From Sphingobium sp052327305 (lineage in GTDB: Bacteria; Pseudomonadota; Alphaproteobacteria; Sphingomonadales; Sphingomonadaceae): DNA of 64,000 nucleotides. Shown here piece by piece: positions 1 through 9,866 of the stretch. The notes under the pieces are model-generated. The model made no database searches. It had not been told where the DNA came from and saw nothing but the letters and a program-made list of their open reading frames with translations. Each line of letters begins with the position of its first letter. Within the stretch, counting starts at the first letter, position 1. The stretch covers positions 310,001 through 374,000 of the forward strand of contig NZ_CP182486.1 of the NCBI RefSeq assembly GCF_052327305.1. The letters are read 5' to 3'. Position numbers and translations under genes: made by a program.

Positions 1-2
1 TC

Positions 3-3000
3 GTTCCCACGGGCGGCAACAATCCGACCTGCGAAGGCGCTTGCGACACCGATACGACGATCGTTGCGCCTGACGTTACCTTTGCCAAGAGCGCCGACAC
101 GGCCGGACCGGTTTCGACGGGCGACGTCATCACCTTCACGCTCACGACGACGATCACCAATTCGCTGATCACCTCCGATGTCGTGCTGCTCACCGATACG
201 CTCGGCACGGGGCTCGATTTCGTCGCCGTCACGAGCCCGGGCATCTACGGGGTCGACACTTCCGGCGATCCGGTGATCCGGTTCACGCTGCCTGCCGGCA
301 CCGGGCCGGGCAGCTATTCGGCCGTATATACCGCTATCGTGACACCCGATGCGACGGGCTCCGTGAGCAATGTCGTCGTGGGAACGGGGGGCGACAATCC
401 CACTTGCACGACCGCCTGCGGTACCGACACGCCCGTTGCCGATCCGAGTGTCACCTACGCGAAGAGCGTGGTCGCGCCCGGAGCAACCGTAGCGGTCGGC
501 GATACGCTGACCTATACGCTGAGCGTCACCGTCGGCAATTCGCCGACGACCGGTCTTGTCACGCTCACTGACACACTGGGAACAGGGCTCGATTTCACGG
601 CGGTCACCGGCGCGGGCGTTTTCAGCTGTACGCCTGGAAATCCGCTTTCCTGCACCTTGCCCGCAGGAACGCCCGTCGGCACCTATGATCTGACCTATAC
701 CGCCACGGTCAACGACGATGCCGTGGGCAGCGTGACCAACGCGGTTCTGGGATCCGGGCCCGACGATCCGACCTGCGGCGGCGTCTGCGACACGACGACG
801 AATGTCACGCCGTCCGAGGTCACTTATTCGAAGAGCACGAGCGCCTCGAGCGTCAGCGTCGGCGACACGATCGCCTACACACTGACCGCCATTGTGACGA
901 ACTCGCAGACCACCGGCGTCGTCACGCTGACCGACACGCTTGGCGCCGGGCTGGACTTCGACGGGGTGACGAGTGCCGGCAGCTATAGCTGTGCGCCCGG
1001 CAATCCGCTTGTCTGCACGCTGCCTGCGGGGACGCCGGTCGGTACCTACAGCCTCACTTACAATGCCGTCGTGAACAACTCCGCCACGGGGAGCGTCACC
1101 AACGCCGTCCTTGGTTCCGGTCCTGACGACCCGGCATGTGCGGGCGACTGCGACACCGATACGACGGTCATCGCACCTGCCGTCACCTACGCGAAGTTTG
1201 CCGACACCGCGGGCCCCGTCAGCGTCGGCGACGTGATCACCTTCACGCTTCGGACAACCGTGGCGAATTCGCAGACCACGTCGGATATCGTGCTCCTCAC
1301 CGACACGCTGGGCACCGGTCTCGATTTCACCGCGGTTACCAGCGCCGGCGCCTATAGTGTCGATGCATCGGGCGCACCGGTGGTCGAGTTCAGGCTTCCG
1401 GCAGGCACCGGACCGGGCATTTATGAGGCCGTCTATACCGCAACGGTCAACGCCCAGGCTTCGGACGCGGTCTCGAATGCGGTGGTCGGAACCGGCGGAG
1501 ACAATCCGACCTGCACTACCAATTGCGGCACCGAAACGCAGGTCGAAGATCCCGTGGTGTCCTATGGCAAGAGCGCGAGCGCGACCCAGGTCAAGGTCGG
1601 CGACACGATCAGCTATACGCTGACCGCCACGGTCGCAAATGCGGCCACCAACGGGGTCCTGACGCTCACCGACACGCTCGGCACCGGCCTGGATTTCGGC
1701 AGCGTCACAAGTGCGGGCGCGTTCGCCTGTACGCCCGGAAATCCGCTGGTCTGCACGCTGCCCGCCGGAACGTCGGCTGGTACCTACAGCCTCACCTACA
1801 CGGCGACCGTCAACGCATCGGCGACGGGCAGCGTCACCAATGCCGTCCTCGGCACCGGATCCGACAATCCGGCCTGCACCGGCTCGTGCACCACCGATAC
1901 GCCCGTAATCGAGCCTGAGGTCACCTATGCCAAGACCGCCAGCACTCCGGGACCGGTCTCGGCGGGCGACGTCATCACCTTCACGCTGACGACGACCGTT
2001 GCCAACTCGATGACGACATCGGATGTGGTCCTGCTCACCGACACGCTCGGGAGCGGCCTCGACTTCACCGCTGTCGTCAGCGCCGGCGCCTATAGCGTCG
2101 ATGCATCCGGCGCCCCGGTCGTGCGCTTTACGTTGCCGGCCGGGACCGGTCCGGGCACCTACAGCGTCGTCTACACCGCGACCGTCAGTGCCACGGCGAC
2201 CGGTTCGGTCAGCAATGTCGTGGTCGGCTCGGGCGGCGATAATCCGACCTGCACCACCCAGTGCGGTACCGACACCCCGGTCGAAAACCCAACCGTCACT
2301 TACGCCAAGAGCGCCAATGCGACCCAGGTCCAGGTCGGCGACGTCATCAGTTACACCCTGACTGCGACGATCGCCAACTCGGCCACCGCCGGCGTTGTCA
2401 CGCTCACCGACACGCTGGGTACTGGCCTCGATTTCACAGCTGTCACCAATGCGGGTATCTTTACCTGCAACGCAGCAAACCCGCTGGTCTGCACGCTGCC
2501 TGCCGGCACCGTACCTGGCACATACAGTCTCACCTATACGGCTACCGTCAATGCGAGCGCGACCGGGACCGTCAGAAACGTGGTGCTGGGCTCGGGATCC
2601 GACAATCCCACCTGCACCGGCGACTGCGATATCGACACGCCAGTTATCGCGCCTGCCGTCACCTATGCCAAGACCGCGAACACAGCCGGCCCGGTTTCGA
2701 CCGGCGACGTCATCACCTTCACGCTGACGACAACGGTTACGAACTCGATGACCACCTCGGACATCGTTCTCCTCACCGACACGCTTGGCACCGGTCTCGA
2801 CTTCACGGCGGTGGTCAATGCCGGCGCCTACAGCGTCGACGCATCCGGCGCTCCGATCGTGCGCTTCACCCTGCCTGCCGGCTCAGGCCCCGGCACCTAC
2901 AGTGTCGTCTATACCGCAACCGTCAACGCAGCGGCGACGGGGACAGTCAGCAATGTCGTGGTCGGCTCGGGCGGGGATAATCCCACCTGCACCACCAACT

Positions 3001-5858
3001 GCGGCACCGACACGCCGGTCGCGGATCCGACAGTCACCTATGCCAAGGCGGTGACGGCGCCCGCTGCCACGGCGAATGTTGGCGATGTCCTGACCTACAC
3101 GCTCACCGCGACGGTCGCGAACTCGCCGACCACAGCCGTCTTGACCCTCACCGACACGATGAGCGCGGGCCTCGATTTCACCGCGGTCACCAATGCGGGT
3201 ATCTTCACCTGCAACGCGGCGAACCCGTTGGTCTGCACGCTCCCGGCAGGAACCGCTGTCGGGACCTACAGCCTCACCTACACCGCAACCGTCAACAACC
3301 AGGCCACCGGTTCGGTCAGCAATGTCGTGGTCGGCACAGGCGGCGATAATCCCACCTGCGCAGGCAGTTGCAACACCGATACGCCCTTGTCGGCGCCAAC
3401 GGTGACCTATGCCAAGTCGGTGACCGGTCCGGCCGAAGTGAAAGCCGGCGACCTGCTGACCTACACGCTGACGGCGACGGTCACCAATTCGCCGACGACC
3501 GCCATTCTGACGCTCACCGACACGCTCGGCACGGGTCTCGATTTAACCGCCGTCACCAATGCTGGCATCTTCACCTGCAACGCGGCGAACCCGCTGGTGT
3601 GCACGCTCCCCGCCGGTACGGCTCCGGGCGCGTACAGCCTCATCTATACGGCGACCGTCAACGCGCAGGCGTCGGTCTCGGTGAATAACAGTGTGGTCGG
3701 CGCCGGCGATAATACACCCACCTGCGCTGACACTTGCGACACTGACACGCCGGTTGCGTCTCCTGTCATCAGTGTCGCCAAGTCGGCCGATCCTGCGGCG
3801 GGCGAGGCCATTCAGATGGGGCAGACGATCAACTATTCGCTGATCGCCACCGTCGCGAACGGCGCGACGACCGAGCCTCTGGTCCTGGTCGACACGCCTG
3901 ATCCGGGCCTGACGATCGTCAACATGCCGGCCAGCTGCGTCGCAACCGGCGAGACCATCACCTGCACCCTGCCCGCCGGTATGCCGGTCGGGACGCACAG
4001 CCTGACCTACACGGCGACTGTCAATGACAGAGCTGGCGAGACGGTACGGAATCTGGTGACCGCTGCCGGTGGTGGCGGAACCTCGGTGCCGAGCTGCGAC
4101 GCCTGCGCCACCGAGCACAAGGTCGAACTCCCGCTGATCCGCCTCGTCAAGACCGCCGCGGTGCGCGAGGTCAGGATCGGCGATCTGGTCCGCTACACGC
4201 TCTCGGTCGAGAATGTCGGCGAGCGCGACCTGATCGGCGGTAACATCGTCGATATGCCGCCGGCCGGCTTCACCTACGTCGAAGGTTCGCTGCAGGTCGT
4301 CGATGGTGACAATATGGCCAGCGTCTCTGGCCAGAGCCCGCTGCGTTTCGAAGGCGTCGACGTTCGCGCCGGGGAGACCGCCACGCTCGCCTATCTGATG
4401 CGGGTGGGGGCCGGCGTCCGCCGGGGCACGCACATCAACCAGGCCCAGGCCTGGTCCGGAACCAGTGTGCCGGTCTCCAACGTGGCGACTGCGCAGGTCG
4501 AGCTGATCGGCGATCCGCTGGTCGACGAAACTCTGGTGTTCGGCACTGTGTTTGACGATCGTGACGGGGACGGCTGGCAGGATAGTGCGGCGCTCTCTGG
4601 CTTGCACGTCCAGGGCGGGTTCGCGCCCGCGGCCTATATTGCCGGCTCAACGCTGGTCGATCGCGGCCAGGGCATGGTGCCCGAGCCCGATGCGAGCGCG
4701 CCCATGCTGCACGGCATCAGGCTCGGCAGCCTCAATGCCCGCCAGTCGGAGGCCGATCCGGTCGATAAGCATCGCATCGTGATCCGCCAAAAGCTGAGCG
4801 TGCCGGCCTTTACCGACGATTTCATCCTCACCAATGATCAGGGTGTCACCATCCGGATGAATGCAGCCGGCGAGACCCGTATCGAGAAGAGCGGTGACGC
4901 GGCCAAGGGCCTGAACGGCGCCGAGCCGCGGGTCACTCGGCAGGTCTCCCAGGGCGATGGCGGTTATGTGGTTGACTATGTCGTCGAAAATGCCGGCATC
5001 GACGAGCGCGGTATCCCCGGCGTGCGCATCGCGTCGGTCGAGGGTCTCATCATGGAGACCGATCAATATGGCCGCTATCATCTCGAGGGCGTGGCCGGAG
5101 GCCAATGGCAGCGCGGGCGCAACTTCATCCTGAAGGTCGATCCCACCACCCTGTCCGATGGCGCGACCTTCATCACCGACAATCCGTTGCTGCGCCGGAT
5201 CACCCCGGGCGTGCCCGTCCGGTTCGACTGGGGTGTGAAGCTCCCCGTCGCGCTGATGGAGAGCCGCACGGAGACCATCGAACTGGAGTTGGGCCGCGTG
5301 ATCTTCGCGCCGGGCAGCACCGAGGTTCGCGAGCAATATCATCCTGTAATCCAGCGCATGGCCGCCAAAGTGAATGAATATCAGGGCGGTGAAGTCATCA
5401 TCGACGCCAACGGCGACACAGAGGCGCTGGCGTTCGAGCGCGCCGAGGCGGTGAAGGCATCCCTCCTCCCCCTGCTGGATCCGGCTTCGGCGCGCAACCT
5501 CGCCATCATCGCACGCGGGAAGGTCGATGATCCAGGCTCGATGGTGGTCGGGATCGATGAGGGTGGTGCCCTGTTGGGAACCGTCCTGTTCGACACTGAC
5601 AAGTCGGACATTAGGCCTGAGTTCGGGCCGCTACTCGACAAGGTCGCGGCCTGGATCGCCAAACAGGGCGGCGGGATCATCGCGATCGTGGGCCACAGCG
5701 ATGTCCGCGCCTCGTTCGACTACAACACAGCGCTCGGCATGCGGCGCGCCAGGGCGGTCTATGACGCGATCGCCGAACGGGTCCCACCAGACATCCGAAG
5801 CAAGTTCCGTGTCGAGAGCAGCAACGATCCGACGGCTCCCGTCGGCGAGCGGAAGTGA
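3..5858 (+). CDS. Giant extracellular repeat protein (DUF11-like repeats) with C-terminal OmpA-like domains, 5' partial
   Basis: The reading frame is open from base 3, so the start lies upstream; 1951 codons are visible. Residues 30 to about 1510 are Thr/Val/Gly-rich beta-sandwich repeats of 121-125 residues, each with a conserved TLTDTLGTGLDF core, an LPAGT turn and a closing NPTCxxxC motif before TDTPV. They resemble the DUF11/isopeptide-adhesin class. An SdrD-B-like segment follows (GTVFDDRDGDGWQD, near nt 4535). The last 200 residues hold two OmpA-like modules. The first (nt 5281-5490) is degenerate. The second (nt 5570-5790) keeps FDTDKSDIRPE, VGHSD and RRAR, the residues expected for peptidoglycan binding. 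I infer a periplasm-anchored, surface-exposed or outer-membrane-associated scaffold. It ends 14 bases before the start of the beta-barrel gene that follows, suggesting one transcript and a joint function. Its true length and any signal peptide are unknown. Confidence 0.85.
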   Translation, partial: VPTGGNNPTCEGACDTDTTIVAPDVTFAKSADTAGPVSTGDVITFTLTTTITNSLITSDVVLLTDTLGTGLDFVAVTSPGIYGVDTSGDPVIRFTLPAGTGPGSYSAVYTAIVTPDATGSVSNVVVGTGGDNPTCTTACGTDTPVADPSVTYAKSVVAPGATVAVGDTLTYTLSVTVGNSPTTGLVTLTDTLGTGLDFTAVTGAGVFSCTPGNPLSCTLPAGTPVGTYDLTYTATVNDDAVGSVTNAVLGSGPDDPTCGGVCDTTTNVTPSEVTYSKSTSASSVSVGDTIAYTLTAIVTNSQTTGVVTLTDTLGAGLDFDGVTSAGSYSCAPGNPLVCTLPAGTPVGTYSLTYNAVVNNSATGSVTNAVLGSGPDDPACAGDCDTDTTVIAPAVTYAKFADTAGPVSVGDVITFTLRTTVANSQTTSDIVLLTDTLGTGLDFTAVTSAGAYSVDASGAPVVEFRLPAGTGPGIYEAVYTATVNAQASDAVSNAVVGTGGDNPTCTTNCGTETQVEDPVVSYGKSASATQVKVGDTISYTLTATVANAATNGVLTLTDTLGTGLDFGSVTSAGAFACTPGNPLVCTLPAGTSAGTYSLTYTATVNASATGSVTNAVLGTGSDNPACTGSCTTDTPVIEPEVTYAKTASTPGPVSAGDVITFTLTTTVANSMTTSDVVLLTDTLGSGLDFTAVVSAGAYSVDASGAPVVRFTLPAGTGPGTYSVVYTATVSATATGSVSNVVVGSGGDNPTCTTQCGTDTPVENPTVTYAKSANATQVQVGDVISYTLTATIANSATAGVVTLTDTLGTGLDFTAVTNAGIFTCNAANPLVCTLPAGTVPGTYSLTYTATVNASATGTVRNVVLGSGSDNPTCTGDCDIDTPVIAPAVTYAKTANTAGPVSTGDVITFTLTTTVTNSMTTSDIVLLTDTLGTGLDFTAVVNAGAYSVDASGAPIVRFTLPAGSGPGTYSVVYTATVNAAATGTVSNVVVGSGGDNPTCTTNCGTDTPVADPTVTYAKAVTAPAATANVGDVLTYTLTATVANSPTTAVLTLTDTMSAGLDFTAVTNAGIFTCNAANPLVCTLPAGTAVGTYSLTYTATVNNQATGSVSNVVVGTGGDNPTCAGSCNTDTPLSAPTVTYAKSVTGPAEVKAGDLLTYTLTATVTNSPTTAILTLTDTLGTGLDLTAVTNAGIFTCNAANPLVCTLPAGTAPGAYSLIYTATVNAQASVSVNNSVVGAGDNTPTCADTCDTDTPVASPVISVAKSADPAAGEAIQMGQTINYSLIATVANGATTEPLVLVDTPDPGLTIVNMPASCVATGETITCTLPAGMPVGTHSLTYTATVNDRAGETVRNLVTAAGGGGTSVPSCDACATEHKVELPLIRLVKTAAVREVRIGDLVRYTLSVENVGERDLIGGNIVDMPPAGFTYVEGSLQVVDGDNMASVSGQSPLRFEGVDVRAGETATLAYLMRVGAGVRRGTHINQAQAWSGTSVPVSNVATAQVELIGDPLVDETLVFGTVFDDRDGDGWQDSAALSGLHVQGGFAPAAYIAGSTLVDRGQGMVPEPDASAPMLHGIRLGSLNARQSEADPVDKHRIVIRQKLSVPAFTDDFILTNDQGVTIRMNAAGETRIEKSGDAAKGLNGAEPRVTRQVSQGDGGYVVDYVVENAGIDERGIPGVRIASVEGLIMETDQYGRYHLEGVAGGQWQRGRNFILKVDPTTLSDGATFITDNPLLRRITPGVPVRFDWGVKLPVALMESRTETIELELGRVIFAPGSTEVREQYHPVIQRMAAKVNEYQGGEVIIDANGDTEALAFERAEAVKASLLPLLDPASARNLAIIARGKVDDPGSMVVGIDEGGALLGTVLFDTDKSDIRPEFGPLLDKVAAWIAKQGGGIIAIVGHSDVRASFDYNTALGMRRARAVYDAIAERVPPDIRSKFRVESSNDPTAPVGERK
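90..4151 (+). repeat. In-frame tandem repeat array, two alternating unit types
   Basis: Eleven consecutive units can be delimited by the Lys codon of the VTYAK-like linker: 90-464, 465-833, 834-1196, 1197-1571, 1572-1934, 1935-2309, 2310-2672, 2673-3047, 3048-3416, 3417-3782 and 3783-4151. Units 1, 4, 6 and 8 are each exactly 375 bases (type A, with VDASGAP and VLLTDTLG). Units 2, 3, 5, 7, 9 and 10 are 363-369 bases (type B, with an extra Cys pair around NAANPLVC or TPGNPLVC). Unit 11 is diverged. All units are multiples of three, so the array is a protein-coding repeat, not a DNA satellite. Confidence 0.9.
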
Positions 5859-5872
5859 GGGAGGGCCAGACC

Positions 5873-8800
5873 ATGAAAAACCAGCTCCTCAACCTCACCC
5901 TCGCCAGCCTGATGGCCAGCGTCGCGATGCCAGCGCTCGCCCAGAATGCAACGCAGACCGCGGACGATCGTGCCGACGAGAGTGGCGAAGCGCTCGACTG
6001 TTCCGACGATAGCTGCACGGACGGCAGCGGCACCGTCTTCCGTCTGCGGACCCGCAGCTATGCGCGGCCGATCACGACTGGCACCAACGAGCGCTCATCG
6101 TCGGACGCCCTGCAACCCGACCGACGCGTGACCATCGCCACGGAGCAGCCTGGACAGGCGACGGCACTCGGCAAGTTCTCGATCTCGCTTCCCAACGGCG
6201 GCGTGATCTGGGCGAGTGAGGACCCGACACTTGGCCAGCCCGAGCTTTCCGTGTCGGCGCCGTCCATGGTCGCCTATGACGGCACGCGGATTGTCGATCC
6301 GGTCCAGTTCTTCGTGCGCGGCAACTATCCCGGCTTCATCAGGAAGCTGGAAATCTCGATCTATCGCAGCACCGACGCCGACCTCATCGAGCCGCTGGCA
6401 ATCGTACCGCTCGACGTTGCCGCCGTCACGCAGGTCAATTGGGACGGCGCACTTCCCGGCAAATACCGGTTCCGCGTTGGCGACGAGCTCATCTATGTGC
6501 TTCGTGCCTATGGCGAGAATGGCGCGTTCGATGAGACGACCCAACGCCGGCTGCAATTGGTGCGGCCCGAGGACGTTGCGCGCAATAACCAGTTGCTCCG
6601 CAACAATGTCGAGAAGACGCTCGGTACCGCTCTCACGATCCAACAGGCGCAAACCCAGAACCTGATCGACGACGTGTTCAGCGGCAATGGCCTGCGCCAG
6701 CAGAACATCGCCATTCGCGGCTCGCGCATCCGCATCCAGGGCCGCAATCTGCCGCAGAACGAGCAACTCACGATCAACGGCGAATCCTATCCGGTCGATC
6801 TGGAACGCAAGTTCGTCGCCGAATATCTCTCGCCCATCGGCCGGCACAGCTTCGATATCGCACTCACGGGCAATGGCGATGGACCAGCCCAGCATCACAC
6901 GCTCGATGTAGATGTGAGGGGCCGCTACTTCTTCGGGGTCGGCATTGCCGATCTCACCATTTCGCAGAACGACATCTCCGGCTCGATCGAACCGTTCGCG
7001 GGCGACCCGCGTGCGAACGACGACATCCTCGCCGATGGTCGCCTCGCCTTCTACCTTAAGTCCAAACTGGGCGGCCGCTATCTGGTGACCGCGCAGGCCG
7101 ATACCACCGAGCGCGACATCGCCGATCTGTTCAAGGGCTTCGGCAAGGCCGATCCGCAGGACATCTTCCGGCGGCTCGATCCCGATCTCTATTATCCCGT
7201 CTATGGCGATGACTCGACCACCTACCGCGACATCGACACGATGGGGCGCTTCTATCTGCGCGTCGACTGGGACAAGAACCAGGCACTTTGGGGTAACTAC
7301 CAGACCGGAATCACCGGCACCGACTATGCGCAATATATCCGCTCGCTCTACGGCGCGGCGCTGAACTTCCGCTCGAACGGCAACAATCTGTGGGGCGACC
7401 CGAAAACGGAAGTGCGCGCCTTCGGCTCGCAGGCGCAGACCGCGCCGGGCCACAATGAGTTCATCGGCACCGGCGGCAGTCTCTATTATCTGCGCCATGC
7501 CGACCTTCTGCCCGGTTCCGACGTCGTCTATCTCGAGATCAGGGACCGCACCACCGGCCGCCCTGAGAACCGAATCCAACTCACACGCGGGGCGGACTAT
7601 GAGATCGACGAGTTGCAGGGCCGCATCATTCTCACCCGCCCGCTCGCCCAGATCACGCGGGAGAATGTGCCCACGCTCACGCGCGACACACCACTCGACG
7701 GCTTCGAGCAGCGGCTGATCGTTGATTATGAATGGGTGCCCTCAAGCTTCGACAGCGACGAGATCACCGCTGGCTTCCGTGGCAAGCAATGGTTTGGCGA
7801 CCATATCGGCCTCGGCGCAACCTATGTCGACGAGAACCGCGCCGGCGAGGATTATACCCTTTATGGCGGCGACATCACGCTGCAGGCGGGCAAAGGCACA
7901 TACCTCAAGGGCGAGTTCGCCCATACCGAGGCGCTGGTCGCGCCGACCTTCTTCTCCACCAATGGCGGCTTCGACTTCACACGGCTGACCAGCACTGGCC
8001 CGCAGGAAGGCGACGCCAAGTCCATTGAGGCGCGCGTCAACTTCACTGAACTGGGCTGGGTGGCGCTAGACTGGAGTGCTGCCGCCTGGTGGCGCGATAC
8101 CGATGCCGGCTACTCGACCAGCCGCTACAATACCGGCCTTCCCACCACCGAATATGGTGGCGAAGTGCTCGGCCAGATCACGCCGAACCTCGGCATCTAC
8201 GGACGCTACAGCAAGGCCGAGAGCGGCCCCAACAGCTTCCTCCAGATGCAGGGCAGCCTTGACTGGCGGATCGACGACGCGAACAGCCTCGCAGCCGAGG
8301 TTCGCCGCGTCGACGAGAACTCGGCCTATGCCAATGCCGACGGCATGCTCGGTGCGCTCAAATATACCCGCCGCATCGGCACCGCGCTCGACCTCTATGC
8401 GCAGGGCCAGCTGACGCTCGACGACGACAATGGCCGCTATCGCAGCAACGACATGGTCCTTGCCGGCGGCCGCTATCTGTTCGGCAACCAGTCTTCGGTC
8501 GGCGCGGAGGTGAGCACCGGTGATCGCGGCGACGCTGCGACCGTCAACGCCGAATATAAGCTCGCGCCCGATCATACCATCTACGGCGCTTACACCTATT
8601 CGACCGACACGACGGAGTATGAAAACCTCCTCAATCCCAACCGTCAGAACGGATGGACGCTGGGGCAGCGCTGGCGTTTGTCCAATCAGGTCAACATCTT
8701 CAACGAGAGCCAGTATCTCAAGGAACCGACCCAGTCGGGCCTCGCCCATACCTATGGCCTCGACTTCTATCCCGCCCAGGGCTGGAGCACCGGCGTCACC

Positions 8801-9562
8801 TATCAGACGGGCGAATTGCGCAACCAACTGGGCGGCATTGTCGACCGGCGCGCGGTCAGCGTGCGCCTCGGCCGTACCTCGCCCGACACCGACTGGCAGA
8901 GCAAGCTCGAATGGCGGCGCGACACGGGCGCCGAGCGCCGCGAGCAATGGGTCACCACCAACCGTATCACCCACAAGATCAACGAGAGCTGGCGGGTCGC
9001 GGCACGGTTCAACTATTCGGACACGACCGATAACATCAATCCACTCGCCGGTGCGAAGTTCGTCGAGGGCAATGTCGGGTTCGCCTGGCGTCCCTGGAAC
9101 AACACCCGGTGGGGTGTCTTCGGCCGCTACACCTATCTTTATGACCTCGCCACCCTGGGTCAGGAAGGCGGCGCGGACTATGATCAGAAATCACAGATAT
9201 TCTCGCTCGAAGGCGTCCACCGGCTCGACCATCATTGGGAGTTTGCGCTCAAGCTGGCCCGCCGCGACGGCGAGGTCCGTATAGGGCGCGGCTCGGGCCA
9301 ATGGTTCGATTCCGCGACCAACTTTGCCGCCGGTCAGGTTCGCTACGAGGTCCTCTCCAAATGGCACGCTCTTGCCGAGTATCGCGTCCTCGACGTGAAG
9401 GACGGCGGCACCAGGCACGGCTTCCTCGTCGGGCTCGACCGCGACGTCGCCAAAAACTTCAGGATCGGGGCGGGATACAACTTCACGCAGTTCTCCGACG
9501 ACCTCACCAGGTTTGGCTACGACCAGAAAGGCTTCTTCATCAATCTGGTGGGGAGGTATTGA
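5873..9562 (+). CDS. Large outer-membrane beta-barrel protein, partner of the upstream repeat protein
   Basis: The product has 1229 residues. I chose the ATG at 5873 because an AGGGAGGG ribosome site lies just upstream and the N-terminus (MKNQLLNLTLASLMASVAMP, then ALAQ) is a clear signal peptide; an upstream in-frame GTG at 5855 would add six residues and bury it. Residues about 95-370 look like periplasmic beta-sandwich domains. From about residue 400 to the end, alternating polar/aromatic strands (VYGDDSTTYRD, GRFYLRVDW, repeated YGRYxxAES-like strands) suggest a large barrel, closing with NLVGRY and its terminal aromatic residue. I see no TonB box or plug signature, so a TonB-dependent receptor is not supported. 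Its position directly after the repeat/OmpA protein suggests it exports, anchors or displays that protein. I do not recognise a named family. Confidence 0.75.
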   Translation: MKNQLLNLTLASLMASVAMPALAQNATQTADDRADESGEALDCSDDSCTDGSGTVFRLRTRSYARPITTGTNERSSSDALQPDRRVTIATEQPGQATALGKFSISLPNGGVIWASEDPTLGQPELSVSAPSMVAYDGTRIVDPVQFFVRGNYPGFIRKLEISIYRSTDADLIEPLAIVPLDVAAVTQVNWDGALPGKYRFRVGDELIYVLRAYGENGAFDETTQRRLQLVRPEDVARNNQLLRNNVEKTLGTALTIQQAQTQNLIDDVFSGNGLRQQNIAIRGSRIRIQGRNLPQNEQLTINGESYPVDLERKFVAEYLSPIGRHSFDIALTGNGDGPAQHHTLDVDVRGRYFFGVGIADLTISQNDISGSIEPFAGDPRANDDILADGRLAFYLKSKLGGRYLVTAQADTTERDIADLFKGFGKADPQDIFRRLDPDLYYPVYGDDSTTYRDIDTMGRFYLRVDWDKNQALWGNYQTGITGTDYAQYIRSLYGAALNFRSNGNNLWGDPKTEVRAFGSQAQTAPGHNEFIGTGGSLYYLRHADLLPGSDVVYLEIRDRTTGRPENRIQLTRGADYEIDELQGRIILTRPLAQITRENVPTLTRDTPLDGFEQRLIVDYEWVPSSFDSDEITAGFRGKQWFGDHIGLGATYVDENRAGEDYTLYGGDITLQAGKGTYLKGEFAHTEALVAPTFFSTNGGFDFTRLTSTGPQEGDAKSIEARVNFTELGWVALDWSAAAWWRDTDAGYSTSRYNTGLPTTEYGGEVLGQITPNLGIYGRYSKAESGPNSFLQMQGSLDWRIDDANSLAAEVRRVDENSAYANADGMLGALKYTRRIGTALDLYAQGQLTLDDDNGRYRSNDMVLAGGRYLFGNQSSVGAEVSTGDRGDAATVNAEYKLAPDHTIYGAYTYSTDTTEYENLLNPNRQNGWTLGQRWRLSNQVNIFNESQYLKEPTQSGLAHTYGLDFYPAQGWSTGVTYQTGELRNQLGGIVDRRAVSVRLGRTSPDTDWQSKLEWRRDTGAERREQWVTTNRITHKINESWRVAARFNYSDTTDNINPLAGAKFVEGNVGFAWRPWNNTRWGVFGRYTYLYDLATLGQEGGADYDQKSQIFSLEGVHRLDHHWEFALKLARRDGEVRIGRGSGQWFDSATNFAAGQVRYEVLSKWHALAEYRVLDVKDGGTRHGFLVGLDRDVAKNFRIGAGYNFTQFSDDLTRFGYDQKGFFINLVGRY

Positions 9563-9866
9563 TCCCGGCCAGACAGCTCATCGAATTTTGCCGGGACGTG
9601 CTGAGCGGTGATGGCCGCTGTCACTTAGAAGCGCGTTGCCACGGCAAGGAGCGATAGCGGACATTCCAGTTGCCCCTGCCGAGCCAAGCAAGCAAATCCG
9701 GAGCTTCCGCCAGTTTATACACACGCTCCTAAGTGTTGCATCCCGGTGGCTTCCGATAGTGAGGCTGGCGCATGTACAACCGGCCGAAGATGCTTACGTC
9801 GCGTGTGGCATCGACTGCCCCATGTCGCTGGAGCAATCGACGTAATAGCGGCCCAACAGACGCCGA
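9563..9866. other. Intergenic stretch, no gene recognised
   Basis: These 304 bases separate the barrel gene from the convergent DedA gene. A CCCGGC/GCCGGG pair (9564-9569 with 9590-9595) could form a weak hairpin after the barrel stop codon, but its loop is long and no T-run follows. A 69-codon open frame (9636-9845, plus strand) has no recognisable domain and no convincing ribosome site. I regard it as chance. Confidence 0.5.

Noticed and set aside
90..4151. Tandem repeats considered as a CRISPR or satellite array
   Set aside because: Units are 363-375 bases, in one open frame and code for protein repeats with synonymous variation. There are no short repeats with unique spacers.
6095..7579. 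494-codon minus-strand frame opposite the barrel gene
   Set aside because: It has no recognisable domain and mirrors the codon pattern of the plus-strand gene, which has a signal peptide and ribosome site.
5873..9562. Barrel protein as a TonB-dependent receptor
   Set aside because: I find no TonB box, plug domain motif or typical receptor C-terminal signature beyond the terminal aromatic residue.
9636..9845. 69-codon plus-strand frame between barrel gene and DedA gene
   Set aside because: There is no ribosome site, no domain and no neighbour on the same strand that would suggest a real gene.
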